A stretch of 64,000 nucleotides of DNA from an uncultured Bacteroidales bacterium (GCA_900317055.1 ONFF01000006.1:1-64000); one strand, 5' to 3'; counted from the stretch's first letter, positions 43,454-52,795 are shown. Numbers and translations are program-made. Notes: generated by a model from the letters alone, not told the origin.

Positions 43454-45271
43454 TTACTGAACCATGACTTTCGCCGTCACTTCCCTACTCTCGCCGATAG
43501 CTTTCAAGAAGTAAACACCCTTTTGGCATTTACCGAGGTCGAGGACGGAACGACCATCCATGCGGTTCTCATAGACCTTGCGGCCAGTGATGTCGTAAAC
43601 TTCCACATCCCATTGGCCTGCGCCGAGATTGAGGTTAAAGGTGCCATTGGAGGGATTGGGATAGGCCATTACATTGGATTCCGACTCGTCAACTGCGCTG
43701 ATGCCATAACCGGTTTCCGTTTGCGAAGGAGCCTCGCAACCGTCGCTATAAACGGCCATGATGAAATACTCGGCTTGGACATCCACGGTAATAGTATCCT
43801 CATAACCATAATCAGGAATACTTGGATCAAATTCAATGGTTGCTATCACTTCATTGTCACGATAAACATCAAAATGGTCAAGTTCTCCCGTAGAGCCTTC
43901 CTCGGGTGTTCTCCAGAACAAATAAAGCCATGACAATTCTTTCCAGACAGGATAGTCAATGTAGAAATCCACCACAGGATTGCACTCCACCACAGGAGTA
44001 TCACCCACAGGATTGGCAATCTCTGCCAAGCAAGCGATGTTCATCTGGCAATATTGCTGGCCCATTTCGAAACTGTTCACACTCGTTCCGATCAAATCGT
44101 TCGGCGTGTGAATGTATGGGCTGTAGTTTTGGTAGTCCTCGAAGGGATAAATGCCCATATAGCCGTGGTTGTTGAACGAAGTATGGTCGCTGTCGCCTTG
44201 GTTGAAGTTGACATGACGAATGGGCAGTTCAGGATAATACACGCTTCCGACATTCATATAATAAGTGCCAATCGGTTCCACCGCATTGGGATAGATGCAG
44301 TCGATGTGGATCTGGTCGCCATAGAGATAACCGTTCATGTCGTTGTTGAAATAGCCGATGATGTCCATGCCCTGTTGTTGACAGCGCGAGGCATAGGCCT
44401 CACTGCCATACAGGCCCATCTCCTCGCAGCCGTAGGCGCAGTAGATGATGCTGTATTCGAACTCGTATTGGGTCATGATTCTTGCGCTTTCGAGCACACT
44501 GGCCACGCCTGTGGCGTTGTCGTCGGCACCAGGAGCCGTGCCGCCGCCCATCATAGCCTCATACGAGAACGAGTCGAAGTGGCTGCCACACACCACATAA
44601 GTGTCGGGATAGAGCGTACCACGCTGTATGCCAATGACATTAGGTGCCGCTGCGCCGCTACCCATCCATGTATTGGCATTAAAAGGCTGTTGCTCGACCT
44701 CAAGGCCAAGAGCCTCCATACGACTGGCAATCCAATCGGAAGAGGCAAAGGCGTTTTCGGAGTTCCAAATGCGGCTGCCATAATCTTGCAAGTGCTGAAC
44801 CGTGGCCTCAAGCGAGTCCATGTTGACTTGGTTCAACATCTCGCGGATACGGGGGTCTTCTTCCGTCACCACCGGGAAGTCGCGGGTCAACTTGGCCAGG
44901 CTGGCTTTCTTGTTGAAGATAGCCACGGCACCGTCGTTCTTGTAAGGCATCACCGAGCCTTTCACGATGACATAATCCTGGGTCGATAGCAGCGCGTCAA
45001 ATTGCTGCTGTTGGGCTTTCGGGCAATACACCAATGTATAACAACCATTGTCAGAGAAAGCATTTTCGTCAATCATCACCATGCTGCCGGCATCGAAACG
45101 CGCGGCGGTGGCGAAGACCTCCGAATCGGTGTAGAAATGCACCGTCAGATTCGGGTCAGAGAAGTGTTTTTCCAGCTCGGCGCGACCCGAATAGGAAAGC
45201 ATCACGAAATTGCCGGCCATTGTCACCACTGACATAGCCAACACCACTAATGTAAAAAGAAACCTTTTCAT
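43454..45271 (-). CDS. M28 family metallopeptidase with T9SS sorting domain
   Basis: A 605-residue secreted zinc aminopeptidase-type enzyme. After the signal peptide (1-19) there is a ~130-residue N-terminal region, then the M28 domain (about 165-420) with VVCGSHFDS (zinc His), GADDNATGVASVLESARI (bridging Asp), CAYGCEEMGLYGSEAYA (Glu-Glu) and GDSDHTSFNNHG (late Asp and His). A fibronectin-like domain (about 440-525) and a type A T9SS sorting domain (AYPNPSNGTFNLNL to VTAKVMVQ) finish it. It would trim peptides at the cell surface. Confidence 0.92.
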   Translation of the reverse strand: MKRFLFTLVVLAMSVVTMAGNFVMLSYSGRAELEKHFSDPNLTVHFYTDSEVFATAARFDAGSMVMIDENAFSDNGCYTLVYCPKAQQQQFDALLSTQDYVIVKGSVMPYKNDGAVAIFNKKASLAKLTRDFPVVTEEDPRIREMLNQVNMDSLEATVQHLQDYGSRIWNSENAFASSDWIASRMEALGLEVEQQPFNANTWMGSGAAAPNVIGIQRGTLYPDTYVVCGSHFDSFSYEAMMGGGTAPGADDNATGVASVLESARIMTQYEFEYSIIYCAYGCEEMGLYGSEAYASRCQQQGMDIIGYFNNDMNGYLYGDQIHIDCIYPNAVEPIGTYYMNVGSVYYPELPIRHVNFNQGDSDHTSFNNHGYMGIYPFEDYQNYSPYIHTPNDLIGTSVNSFEMGQQYCQMNIACLAEIANPVGDTPVVECNPVVDFYIDYPVWKELSWLYLFWRTPEEGSTGELDHFDVYRDNEVIATIEFDPSIPDYGYEDTITVDVQAEYFIMAVYSDGCEAPSQTETGYGISAVDESESNVMAYPNPSNGTFNLNLGAGQWDVEVYDITGRKVYENRMDGRSVLDLGKCQKGVYFLKAIGESREVTAKVMVQ

Positions 45272-45326
45272 ATTGCTGTCTATTTAACGAAATTAAAAAT
45301 ACACTTTTGTATAATTCTCTTAGGTG

Positions 45327-45334
45327 CAAAAATA
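45327..45334 (-). promoter_or_regulatory. -7 element of the M28 peptidase gene
   Basis: TAttTTTG on the minus strand, 55 bp before the ATG. It is divergent from the promoter at 45379. Confidence 0.7.
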
Positions 45335-45356
45335 GATAAGAAAACAACATCATACC

Positions 45357-45386
45357 TTGTATTATTAAAAATAATTCCTATTTTTG
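45357..45386 (+). promoter_or_regulatory. Promoter of the small lipoprotein gene
   Basis: TTG (45357-45359), 19-bp spacer, TAttTTTG (45379-45386), 45 bp before the ATG at 45432. Confidence 0.75.
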
Positions 45387-45431
45387 TCGCGATTATTCAC
45401 AAATTACCTCAACTACTTAAACATCAACACT

Positions 45432-45773
45432 ATGAAAAAGACAATAATTATTGCCCTTGCTGGCATTATGATGTTCGCATTCACACAGTGCGGCGGAGGA
45501 GTCAGTGGCTCCAAAGAGTACCAAGACAACATGAAAATGTACAAAGAGATTGAAAAAACCATCAAAAATGCCAAAACTTGCGACGAGTTGGGCGAAGCGC
45601 TCATGGGAATGCTTTTTATGGGCCTCGCTGACAACAATGAGTATGCCGACAATGAGAAGATGACGGAAGCCGAAAAGGCAGAACTCGACAAGTATGGCAA
45701 AAGCTTTGAGGAACTCTTCAAAAAGCAAGCCGACAAACTGGGCTGCGAAGAAGATGATTTCAAGCTCTTTTGA
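45432..45773 (+). CDS. Small lipoprotein of unknown function
   Basis: A 113-residue protein with a signal peptide ending in a Cys (FAFTQCGGG, Cys ~19), so probably a lipoprotein. The mature part is helical and charged (EYQDNMKMYKEIEKTIKNAK, then EKAELDKYGKSFEELFKKQA). The family is not recognised. It is a single-gene unit with its own promoter and terminator, and the only plus-strand gene between pyrF and htpG. Confidence 0.75.
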   Translation: MKKTIIIALAGIMMFAFTQCGGGVSGSKEYQDNMKMYKEIEKTIKNAKTCDELGEALMGMLFMGLADNNEYADNEKMTEAEKAELDKYGKSFEELFKKQADKLGCEEDDFKLF

Positions 45774-45799
45774 TCGAAAAACATCCAATGAATGAACAG

Positions 45800-45833
45800 A
45801 AAAGCCGCCCTCAAGCGGCTTTTCTTATTTTTT
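45800..45833. terminator. Bidirectional terminator between the small lipoprotein and the symporter genes
   Basis: AAAAGCCGC, CCTCAA loop, GCGGCTTTT, then a T-rich run that overlaps the symporter stop codon. Confidence 0.85.
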
Positions 45834-47102
45834 CGTGTTATCGACGACACATGAAACAGTCATGTCACCCGTAACATTGACCACCGTGCGCAGCATATCC
45901 AAAGGCCTATCGATACCCAAGATAAGTGCCAAGCCTTCTATCGGGATACCAACGGAATCCAAGACTATCATCAGCATCACGATAGAGCCGCCAGGGATGC
46001 CCGGCGTGCCTATCGATGAGATGGTGGCCGTGGCCAAGATGAGCAACATCTGACCGAAGGTCAAATCCAAGCCCAAGACCTGTGCCAGAAACACTGCCGC
46101 CACCGCCTGATAACAACTCGTTCCGTCCATGTTGATGGTCACGCCTACGGGAAGCACGAAGTTGGAGACTTCCTCGGAAACGCCCAAATGCTTTTGCGTG
46201 CGCTCCATGGTCAAGGGCAAAGTGGCTGCACTCGAGCTGGTGGTGAAGGCTAGCATCTGCACGGGCGCTGCCGCATTGAAAAACTGCCTCATTGTCCGCT
46301 TGCCGAAGACTCTCATGATGAACGGATAAACCAACAAGATGATGACTGCCAAGGCCAGCACCACGGTCAAGGCGTACAAACCCAAGGCGGAGAAGATGCC
46401 CACATCACCGGCATAGTCCACAATAAGAGCGGCCATCAGAGCAAATACACCATATGGCGCAAAGGCCATGATGAAATCAATGATTTTGAGTAAGACAAGA
46501 TTCAGTTGCTGAAAGAAATGCACCAGCGAGGGCACTTTTGAAGGTCCCACGACAATCAAAGCCACGCCGAATAGCAATGCGAAGAAGATGATTTGCAGCA
46601 TCTTTGAGTTGTCGCCCAAGGCTTGGAAAAGGTTCTCAGGAACCATGTCGACCACGAATTGCAAAGGCGATTCATCCTTCACTTGTTGCATCTGCGCCTC
46701 GCGCTCCACCACAGTCTGCCGATAGCGCTCCATGAACTCCGTCTGCCGGTCTTTCGGGAAGACCTTTCCCGGCTTGATGACGCTGACCATGCCCAAGCCT
46801 ATGCTCACAGCCAATATGGTAGTGCAGACATATATCAAAATGGTTTTCAAGCCGATGCGCGACAGGTTGCGGATATCCTTTAGGTTGACGATACCCAAGA
46901 TAAGCGACACCAAGACCAATGGCACGGCAATCAGCTTGAGCAGGCGCATGAAGATGGTACCCCATGGTGCCACCCAGTCGTGCACAAAGCTTTCCCAATG
47001 CAAGGCCATGGCCAGAAAGCCGAAGCCCAGACCCAAGCCCATGCCCAGCAAGATTTTGGCATAGAGCGGAATGCGTTTCCTATGTGCTTCTCCCCTATTC
47101 AA
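45825..47102 (-). CDS. Dicarboxylate/amino acid:cation symporter (DAACS family)
   Basis: A 425-residue inner-membrane transporter of the GltP/DctA family. It has about eight membrane helices; family marks are the Ser-rich hairpin AFTTSSSAATLPLTM and NFVLPVGVTINMDGTSCYQA, followed by GIPGGSIVMLMI. It imports glutamate, aspartate or C4-dicarboxylates with H+ or Na+. A longer loop at about 112-148 (KVFPKDRQTEFMERYRQTVV) is typical of Bacteroidota members. The start appears to be TTG at 47102, overlapping the stop of the upstream adhesin gene by 8 bp; a later start would cut into the first helix. Confidence 0.9.
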   Translation of the reverse strand: MNRGEAHRKRIPLYAKILLGMGLGLGFGFLAMALHWESFVHDWVAPWGTIFMRLLKLIAVPLVLVSLILGIVNLKDIRNLSRIGLKTILIYVCTTILAVSIGLGMVSVIKPGKVFPKDRQTEFMERYRQTVVEREAQMQQVKDESPLQFVVDMVPENLFQALGDNSKMLQIIFFALLFGVALIVVGPSKVPSLVHFFQQLNLVLLKIIDFIMAFAPYGVFALMAALIVDYAGDVGIFSALGLYALTVVLALAVIILLVYPFIMRVFGKRTMRQFFNAAAPVQMLAFTTSSSAATLPLTMERTQKHLGVSEEVSNFVLPVGVTINMDGTSCYQAVAAVFLAQVLGLDLTFGQMLLILATATISSIGTPGIPGGSIVMLMIVLDSVGIPIEGLALILGIDRPLDMLRTVVNVTGDMTVSCVVDNTKK

Positions 47103-49581
47103 TCAAATTGATTTTTTGTGTCGCCACGCCGTCCTCGGTCACGATGCGAACGACATAAATACCTTTGGAATAGCCTTCCAGGTTCAGTTCCACCTTATTC
47201 GTATTAGTCTTCCTATCCTCCAGCATCTCACCCTTGATGCCCATCAGCGTCACTTGTTGAATGTTGCTTTGGGCCTCGATGACAATCTTGTCCTTTGCCG
47301 GGTTGGGATAGACATCAAACTTCATGGCAGCCAATTCATTGACATTCACATCAGTGGTATCGGTCGGGACGACCTTCACATCATCGACAAACCAGTCGTA
47401 GGCCAGCCACTCACCAAAGGTATTGTATCCTCTGAATCCAATCTTGATATTGCGACCGATATACTCATCCAAATTGATGGAAATCGGCTCGTCGTAAGCG
47501 TTGATTTGTCCATAAGGCATGTCGGCGGCATCCCATTTGTCATCCCATGTGCCGTCGTAGGTGTCGTACACCCTGACCACAAAGCGGTCATAGCCATCGG
47601 TGCCATACTGCACCCAAGTCCAGAACTGCAAAACGGTAGGTCGCGTGATGGTCAAAACGGGCGTAATCAAAGTCTGGTCTTGCGCCGCGGGACTCTCGCT
47701 GCTGTCCCACTCCAACACAGCATGTTTGTTGCCGCGATGCGGATTGACAACGAAATCATTCTCATAGTAATCACTATAGTACACCGTACCTTGTACTGTC
47801 CAATCCCACCATGTCGGGTTGCCGTCGGTGGTCCAGCCTTCGGGCATGGTGAACATGCTACTGCATTGCTCAAAGGTCTCATAGAGCAGCGGACGTTGAT
47901 AGTCCCAACGGATCGGGATTTCCTCCGACATTGCACTATTTCCCAAATCATCCACAAGTTGCACGGTCAAAGTGCCATGAGTGTGATTGTCGTATGCGGG
48001 AATGGTGGCGGTATAGTTGTAGTTGCTCTTGCCTGCCCTTGTAAATGTCAAATCATGGGCATGTCCCCAAATGGTATATGTGGCCGCCAGCGTAGCAGGC
48101 ATCGAAGATGCATCGTGGACACGCAAAGTGAGGTTCATTTCGGTGTCGGCGTAGGTTTGGTTACCGCTGACAGCGATCACCGTGGGAGCCTCATGGTCTT
48201 CCGAAGAACTATTGATGAAAATGTCATCGAGATACAGGTTCCAGCCGTAGTCGCTGACGCCCTCGAAAATGATGAAACCATAGTCATCGGAGCAATCGAA
48301 AGTGAAGGCGTATTCGTACCAGTCGTCCACATCGGCGACAACGGGGTCCTTATAGGTGCAACGGTGGATGGTGCCGAGCAGTTGTCCGCCTTCCGAACGC
48401 GGCACAGCGTTGTAATACACATTGATATGGTCGTCCTTATTGATGTTCGGGTTGCTGTTACGAAACATCCAAAAGCTGACGATATTGTCGTGTTCGTTCA
48501 GGTTCATCTTGGGCGAAACCAATTCAGCCGAACCTCCCGAGGGATTCGTGTAGGTGTAGAATCGAGCCATATACTGGCTACCTTCATGTGGCGTCGCACT
48601 TGGCGTGGAGCCTTCCGTGATGCGGTCGAAAGCATAGTTGCCATTGGTAATGTTGTTCTGCCAGCCGAAAGGCACGAAATCGTTCTCGAAACCTTCCTCA
48701 AGCGGGAAGTCGGCGTAAGGTGCCAAGGCTGTGATGGCAAAGTCAGCGCTTTGTGTAGGAGCGGAATGACTGGAAACCACATCGAAGGTGGCGTGGACGA
48801 TTTCGTTGTTATTCAAATTCATCGGCAATGTGGTCTTGGCCACCAATTCTACTGAACTGTTGTAAGGCAAATTGACCTGAGTCACTTGTGTGCCATTCTG
48901 GTAGAACTCGATGGGCAGGTTGCCCGTGATGTTGAACTGATAGGTATCCGTCTGCTCACCCGTGTTGTTGAGACGGAACCGCAAGTAGGCAGGCTCACCG
49001 AAATAAACAGCGGTGTCGGCAGTGAGTTGTTCCACGTTGAAGTTGTATTGCGCGGTCTGCTCGATGATGATGTCATCAATCGACAAGTACCATGGTCCAT
49101 TGTCGGCCACGCTATGGAAGCCCACATAGAAGGAGCCAGAACTCGTTGCCTGAAACACGCCTGAGGTCTGTTCAAACTCCTCATTGGCGATCACCATCAT
49201 CGGTACCGCTGTTTCCGTCATCGCAGAAGGATTGGCGGTTGCACCGGCTTTAACTTCCAGGTTGAAGTGATCGACATGCCATGTGGCATACCAGAATGAA
49301 ACTCGGTAATAATTTCCAGATGTCACATTGATTTCCTTGTAGATCCACACGTCGGTGTTATAGGTGGCATACATGTACCAGTCGCCGGTGTGGGGTTTCC
49401 TGCCGCGGGCCGTATTGTCATCAGGGATGGTGATACCGGCCTTCCAGCCACCGTCGCCAATCCAGCCCACAGGGGTCTGGCCCACCGTATTTCCATTCTC
49501 AAAAGTCTCGTTGACAAGCACTTGGGCAAAGGCGCTTCCTGCAAGAAGCAGCGTCAGCATTAGGGTAAACAATCTTTTCAT
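47095..49581 (-). CDS. Cleaved-adhesin (choice-of-anchor J) protein with T9SS sorting domain
   Basis: An 828-residue surface protein with a signal peptide (1-19). It contains several carbohydrate-binding-like jelly rolls: one at about 20-190 (NETFENGNTVGQTPVGWIGD), a second at about 285-440 (EEGFENDFVPFGWQNNITN) and a third at about 590-750 (YETFEQCSSMFTMPEGWTTD), with Ig-like domains between. These match the cleaved-adhesin domains of gingipain-type proteins. A T9SS sorting domain ends it (VYPNPAKDKIVIEA to TQKINLIE). No catalytic domain is visible, so adhesion is the likely role. The symporter gene overlaps its stop codon. Confidence 0.88.
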   Translation of the reverse strand: MKRLFTLMLTLLLAGSAFAQVLVNETFENGNTVGQTPVGWIGDGGWKAGITIPDDNTARGRKPHTGDWYMYATYNTDVWIYKEINVTSGNYYRVSFWYATWHVDHFNLEVKAGATANPSAMTETAVPMMVIANEEFEQTSGVFQATSSGSFYVGFHSVADNGPWYLSIDDIIIEQTAQYNFNVEQLTADTAVYFGEPAYLRFRLNNTGEQTDTYQFNITGNLPIEFYQNGTQVTQVNLPYNSSVELVAKTTLPMNLNNNEIVHATFDVVSSHSAPTQSADFAITALAPYADFPLEEGFENDFVPFGWQNNITNGNYAFDRITEGSTPSATPHEGSQYMARFYTYTNPSGGSAELVSPKMNLNEHDNIVSFWMFRNSNPNINKDDHINVYYNAVPRSEGGQLLGTIHRCTYKDPVVADVDDWYEYAFTFDCSDDYGFIIFEGVSDYGWNLYLDDIFINSSSEDHEAPTVIAVSGNQTYADTEMNLTLRVHDASSMPATLAATYTIWGHAHDLTFTRAGKSNYNYTATIPAYDNHTHGTLTVQLVDDLGNSAMSEEIPIRWDYQRPLLYETFEQCSSMFTMPEGWTTDGNPTWWDWTVQGTVYYSDYYENDFVVNPHRGNKHAVLEWDSSESPAAQDQTLITPVLTITRPTVLQFWTWVQYGTDGYDRFVVRVYDTYDGTWDDKWDAADMPYGQINAYDEPISINLDEYIGRNIKIGFRGYNTFGEWLAYDWFVDDVKVVPTDTTDVNVNELAAMKFDVYPNPAKDKIVIEAQSNIQQVTLMGIKGEMLEDRKTNTNKVELNLEGYSKGIYVVRIVTEDGVATQKINLIE

Positions 49582-49608
49582 AGGTTTAATGCTTTAAATA
49601 TTTGCCCA

Positions 49609-49616
49609 CAAAAATA
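49609..49616 (-). promoter_or_regulatory. -7 element of the cleaved-adhesin gene
   Basis: TAttTTTG on the minus strand, 27 bp before the ATG at 49581. The rest of 49617-49784 is AT-rich and shows nothing I can name. Confidence 0.75.
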
Positions 49617-49784
49617 AAGAATGTTTCAAAACCTTAAGATACTTTTTTTGAAAACTAATAAACCACTTACTAATAAAGTACTTACTAAGTGAACGCTTAC
49701 TCCTTGCCAAAATGTCAGTTTTTCCAATGGCACACAATTTGACTAACGGACCATCGACCGAAAAAGACTACATCCAGCCTTTTA

Positions 49785-49873
49785 CCGTCATGGCGGAGGA
49801 GCATCCGCCATCTCCCATATGCGAAGACGAACCCCTAGCACTGGGAAGATTGCGGGTCAAGCCCGCAATGACG
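49785..49873. repeat. Dispersed two-palindrome element, copy 3 (full length, inverted)
   Basis: It begins CCGTCATGGCGGAGGAGCAT and ends GGGTCAAGCCCGCAATGACG, the reverse orientation of 31441-31530. It lies in the 354-bp gap upstream of htpG; no TAnnTTTG promoter is seen in that gap. Confidence 0.85.
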
Positions 49874-49935
49874 ATTTGAAAGGAGGATTGCCGTCAATAA
49901 GATGTTAGTAATGGAATCATTAAAAACAAACAAAT

Positions 49936-51858
49936 ATGCAACAAACTGGTAACATTGGAGTAAAGACAGAAAACATTTTCCCTGTCATCAAGAAGTTCCT
50001 CTATTCGGACCAGGAAATCTTCCTGCGCGAAATCATCAGTAACGCCGTGGACGCCACGCAAAAACTGAAAGCCTTGGCTGCCTCGGGCGAGTTCAAGGGC
50101 GAGCTGGGCGACCTTACCATCAAGGTGGAAGTCGACAAAAAGAAAAAGACCCTCACCGTGCGTGACCGCGGCATCGGCATGAACGCCGAAGAGGTCGACA
50201 AATACATCAACCAAATCGCTTTCTCAGGCGCCGAGGAGTTCATTGCCAAGTTCAAGACCCAAAGCGAGGCCGAAGCCGCCAACATCATCGGACATTTTGG
50301 TTTGGGCTTCTACTCCGCCTTCATGGTCTCCTCAAAGGTGTCGCTGATCTCGAAGTCCTGCAAGGAAGAAGGCGCCAACGGCGTCATCTGGGAATGCGAC
50401 GGCAGCCCGGAGTACACCATGAACGAAATCCCGAAGGGCGACCGCGGCACCGACGTCATCCTTTATATCAGTGACGATGCCGCCGAGTTCCTCGAAGAAG
50501 GCCGCATCCGCGAACTGCTCAACAAATATTGCAAGTTCCTGCCCATCCCGATCCAGTTTGGCACACGCAAGGTGCAGGAGGAAATCGAGGGCGAGACCGA
50601 CAAGGACGGCAAACCCAAGACCAAGGAAGTAGAGAAACCTTGGATCATCAACGATGTGGCTCCGCTGTGGAAGAAAGCCCCTGCTGACATCAAGGACGAG
50701 GAATACAACGACTTCTACCACGTGCTCTACCCGATGAACTTCGGCGAGCCTCTGTTCCACATCCACCTCAACGTGGACTACCCCTTCAACCTCACGGGCA
50801 TCCTCTATTTCCCGAAGGTGAAGAACCGCTACGAATTCCAGCGCAACAAGATCCAACTCTACTGCAACGAGGTCTTCGTCACCGATAGCGTCGAAGGCAT
50901 CCTGCCCGAGTTCCTCTCGCTGCTGCACGGCGTCATCGATTCGCCCGACATCCCGCTGAACGTCAGCCGCTCGTTCCTGCAAAGCGACCAGAACGTGAAG
51001 AAAATCTCGACCTATATTACTAAAAAGGTGGCCGAAAAACTTGAAGAACTCTTCAAGAAAGACCGCGAGGCCTACGAGAAGAACTGGGACGACATCCGCG
51101 TGTTCATCGAATACGGCATGATGAGCGACCCGAAGTTCTACGAGCGCGCCGAGAAGTTCTTCCTCTTCAAGGACACCGACGACAAATACTACACCATCGA
51201 GGAGTACAAGGCCTTGATTAAGGAAAACCAGACCGACAAGAACAAAGCCCTCGTCTATCTGTATGCCACCGACAAGGACGACCAGTACACCAACATCGAG
51301 AACGCCAAAGCCAAGGGCTACAACGTCCTGATGATGGACGGCATCCTCGACCCGCATTTCATCAGCACCTACGAACAGAAGGAAGGCGAGAAGGGCGACG
51401 ACAACCGCGCGATGTTTGCCCGTGTGGACTCCAACACCATCGACAAGCTCATCGTGAAGGATGACAAGGAAGCCGCCTCGGGCCTCGACGACAAGCAAAA
51501 GGAGACCGTGAAAGCTGCCTTCGAGAAGGTCATCGACAAGGTGAAGTTCAACGTGGAGTTCAGCAACGAAGGTGCCGAAGCCGCGCCCGTGGAGGTCACC
51601 CAAAACGAGTGGATGCGCCGTATGAAGGAGATGGAGCAGATGGGCGGCGGCCCCATGTCATTCTACGGCTCGATGCCCGACAGCTACACGCTGATGCTCA
51701 ACACGAACAGCCCCGTCATCACTGGCCTCTTGGACAAGGACGAAGCCGCACAGGAAGCCACGATTCGGCAGATCTATGACCTTGCATTGCTTTCGAAGAA
51801 CCTGCTGAAAGGCAAGGACTTGAGTGAGTTTGTCAAGAGGAATATGGAGAAGTTATAA
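49936..51858 (+). CDS. htpG: Molecular chaperone HtpG (Hsp90)
   Basis: A 640-residue Hsp90. The N-terminal ATPase shows EIFLREIISNAVDA, DRGIGMN and GHFGLGFYSAFMV. The middle domain has NFGEPLFHIHLNVDYPFNL and GVIDSPDIPLNVSRSFLQSD with the catalytic-loop Arg, and the C-terminal dimerisation domain ends in LLKGKDLSEFVKRNMEKL. Length and motifs are normal. The last 67 bp are repeated at 53126-53192. A strong hairpin terminator follows. Confidence 0.96.
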   Translation: MQQTGNIGVKTENIFPVIKKFLYSDQEIFLREIISNAVDATQKLKALAASGEFKGELGDLTIKVEVDKKKKTLTVRDRGIGMNAEEVDKYINQIAFSGAEEFIAKFKTQSEAEAANIIGHFGLGFYSAFMVSSKVSLISKSCKEEGANGVIWECDGSPEYTMNEIPKGDRGTDVILYISDDAAEFLEEGRIRELLNKYCKFLPIPIQFGTRKVQEEIEGETDKDGKPKTKEVEKPWIINDVAPLWKKAPADIKDEEYNDFYHVLYPMNFGEPLFHIHLNVDYPFNLTGILYFPKVKNRYEFQRNKIQLYCNEVFVTDSVEGILPEFLSLLHGVIDSPDIPLNVSRSFLQSDQNVKKISTYITKKVAEKLEELFKKDREAYEKNWDDIRVFIEYGMMSDPKFYERAEKFFLFKDTDDKYYTIEEYKALIKENQTDKNKALVYLYATDKDDQYTNIENAKAKGYNVLMMDGILDPHFISTYEQKEGEKGDDNRAMFARVDSNTIDKLIVKDDKEAASGLDDKQKETVKAAFEKVIDKVKFNVEFSNEGAEAAPVEVTQNEWMRRMKEMEQMGGGPMSFYGSMPDSYTLMLNTNSPVITGLLDKDEAAQEATIRQIYDLALLSKNLLKGKDLSEFVKRNMEKL

Positions 51859-51859
51859 T
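51793..51859 (+). repeat. htpG 3' end, first copy of a 67-bp direct repeat
   Basis: The final 22 codons of htpG recur at 53126-53192 with 62 of 67 bases identical. The two copies bracket the FISUMP gene and the antitoxin gene. Confidence 0.9.
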
Positions 51860-51878
51860 TCGACAATGACTTGTGACT

Positions 51879-51928
51879 ATGACCATGACCGCTTTGACAA
51901 TTGTTGAAGCGGTCATGGTCATTTTGGA
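51879..51928 (+). terminator. Terminator of htpG
   Basis: A perfect 16-bp stem, ATGACCATGACCGCTT (51879-51894) with AAGCGGTCATGGTCAT (51907-51922), then TTTT. The arms use the repeated word ATGACC. Confidence 0.75.
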
Positions 51929-51930
51929 CA

Positions 51931-51975
51931 AAACAATATTCCCACAACGCCATAGCATTGCGGGGATATTGTTTT
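51931..51975 (-). terminator. Terminator of the first FISUMP gene
   Basis: On the minus strand AAAACAATATCCCCGCAATG pairs imperfectly with the opposite arm ending GGGAATATTGTTT. It lies 15 bp past the stop at 51990. Confidence 0.7.
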
Positions 51976-51989
51976 AGCTATTTCAAGCA

Positions 51990-52706
51990 TTATTTTGCAG
52001 GATGCACGGGGCGCACAGAACAACCTCTACTACGGGCATCATAAAACACCTTGAAGTCATTAGGAGAAAACTGGAAATACACCGCACCATCAGGAATGCG
52101 GAGATAGAGCGAATTCGACCAATAATTACCGAAGCCAGAATCACCATTATTGGTTGTTAAGTTTGTGTTACTTTCCCATCGGTTACCTGCGGCAGGAAGG
52201 AACAAGGTGTTTCCATTGGATGCGGTAAATAGTCTCCCATTAATGCCATTCTGAGTCGTCCAACTATTTGACGTGTTTTGGCAAAGCTCTTCCCATTGAT
52301 CTTCCGTTGGCATACACCAACCACTACCCCAATTGGCCGTAGCCGCATCATCAACAGCCTCCAAAACAGTCAAATCATCAATGAAGTGAAGGTATCCAAA
52401 AGAATTACTGCTACAATATTTTGTCAAGCCCGTCCAGTTGCCTTCATTACAATACTTATATGTGCTCCATTCATAGTAATCCTTTGGCTCCGTCTCGCCC
52501 CAAGCGAAGTAATCGCCATAACCTTCGGGCGTAGTCGCGCCAATGTTACAGGTTGCCCACAACGTACCACTCGGCAGACCAAGGTCAACATAATCGTGGC
52601 CATTGTAGTTTCCACTGACATTATTCGGTTCATCTGGTTTTGTGCAACCCACCGCAAAAACCATCATCAGCATTATGGCTGCTGTTGCCTTCAAAGTCCT
52701 GTTCAT
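51990..52706 (-). CDS. FISUMP-domain lipoprotein 1
   Basis: A 238-residue lipoprotein (lipobox AVGC, Cys ~21). After a short linker it carries a Fibrobacter-succinogenes-major-paralogue-like domain: YNGHDYVDLGLPSGTLWATC, PEGYGDYFAWGETEP, ATANWGSGWCMPTEDQWEEL, LFLPAAGNRW and a final CSVRPV. The domain is common in Bacteroidota surface lipoproteins and its role is unknown. Its first codons and upstream leader are nearly identical to those of the membrane protein gene at 53274-54683. It lies between the two copies of the htpG tail. Confidence 0.88.
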   Translation of the reverse strand: MNRTLKATAAIMLMMVFAVGCTKPDEPNNVSGNYNGHDYVDLGLPSGTLWATCNIGATTPEGYGDYFAWGETEPKDYYEWSTYKYCNEGNWTGLTKYCSSNSFGYLHFIDDLTVLEAVDDAATANWGSGWCMPTEDQWEELCQNTSNSWTTQNGINGRLFTASNGNTLFLPAAGNRWESNTNLTTNNGDSGFGNYWSNSLYLRIPDGAVYFQFSPNDFKVFYDARSRGCSVRPVHPAK

Positions 52707-52785
52707 ATCGATTCAGTTTTAGTTGTTTTAGATTGCAAAGAAACAAAAAAAAGCGTGATTTAGCAAGGTTGAAATGCGAATTTGC
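52707..52785 (-). promoter_or_regulatory. Repeated leader/promoter cassette, copy 1
   Basis: The ~79 bp before the FISUMP start include TTtcTTTG (52736-52743), a variant -7 element. Close copies precede 54683 (54684-54760) and, more diverged, 58497 (58498-58570). Confidence 0.75.
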
Positions 52786-52795
52786 AGAAAATGAT

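Noticed and set aside
47071..48855. A 594-codon open frame antisense to the cleaved-adhesin gene
   Set aside because: The real gene on the minus strand has a signal peptide, known domains and a sorting domain; the antisense frame has none.
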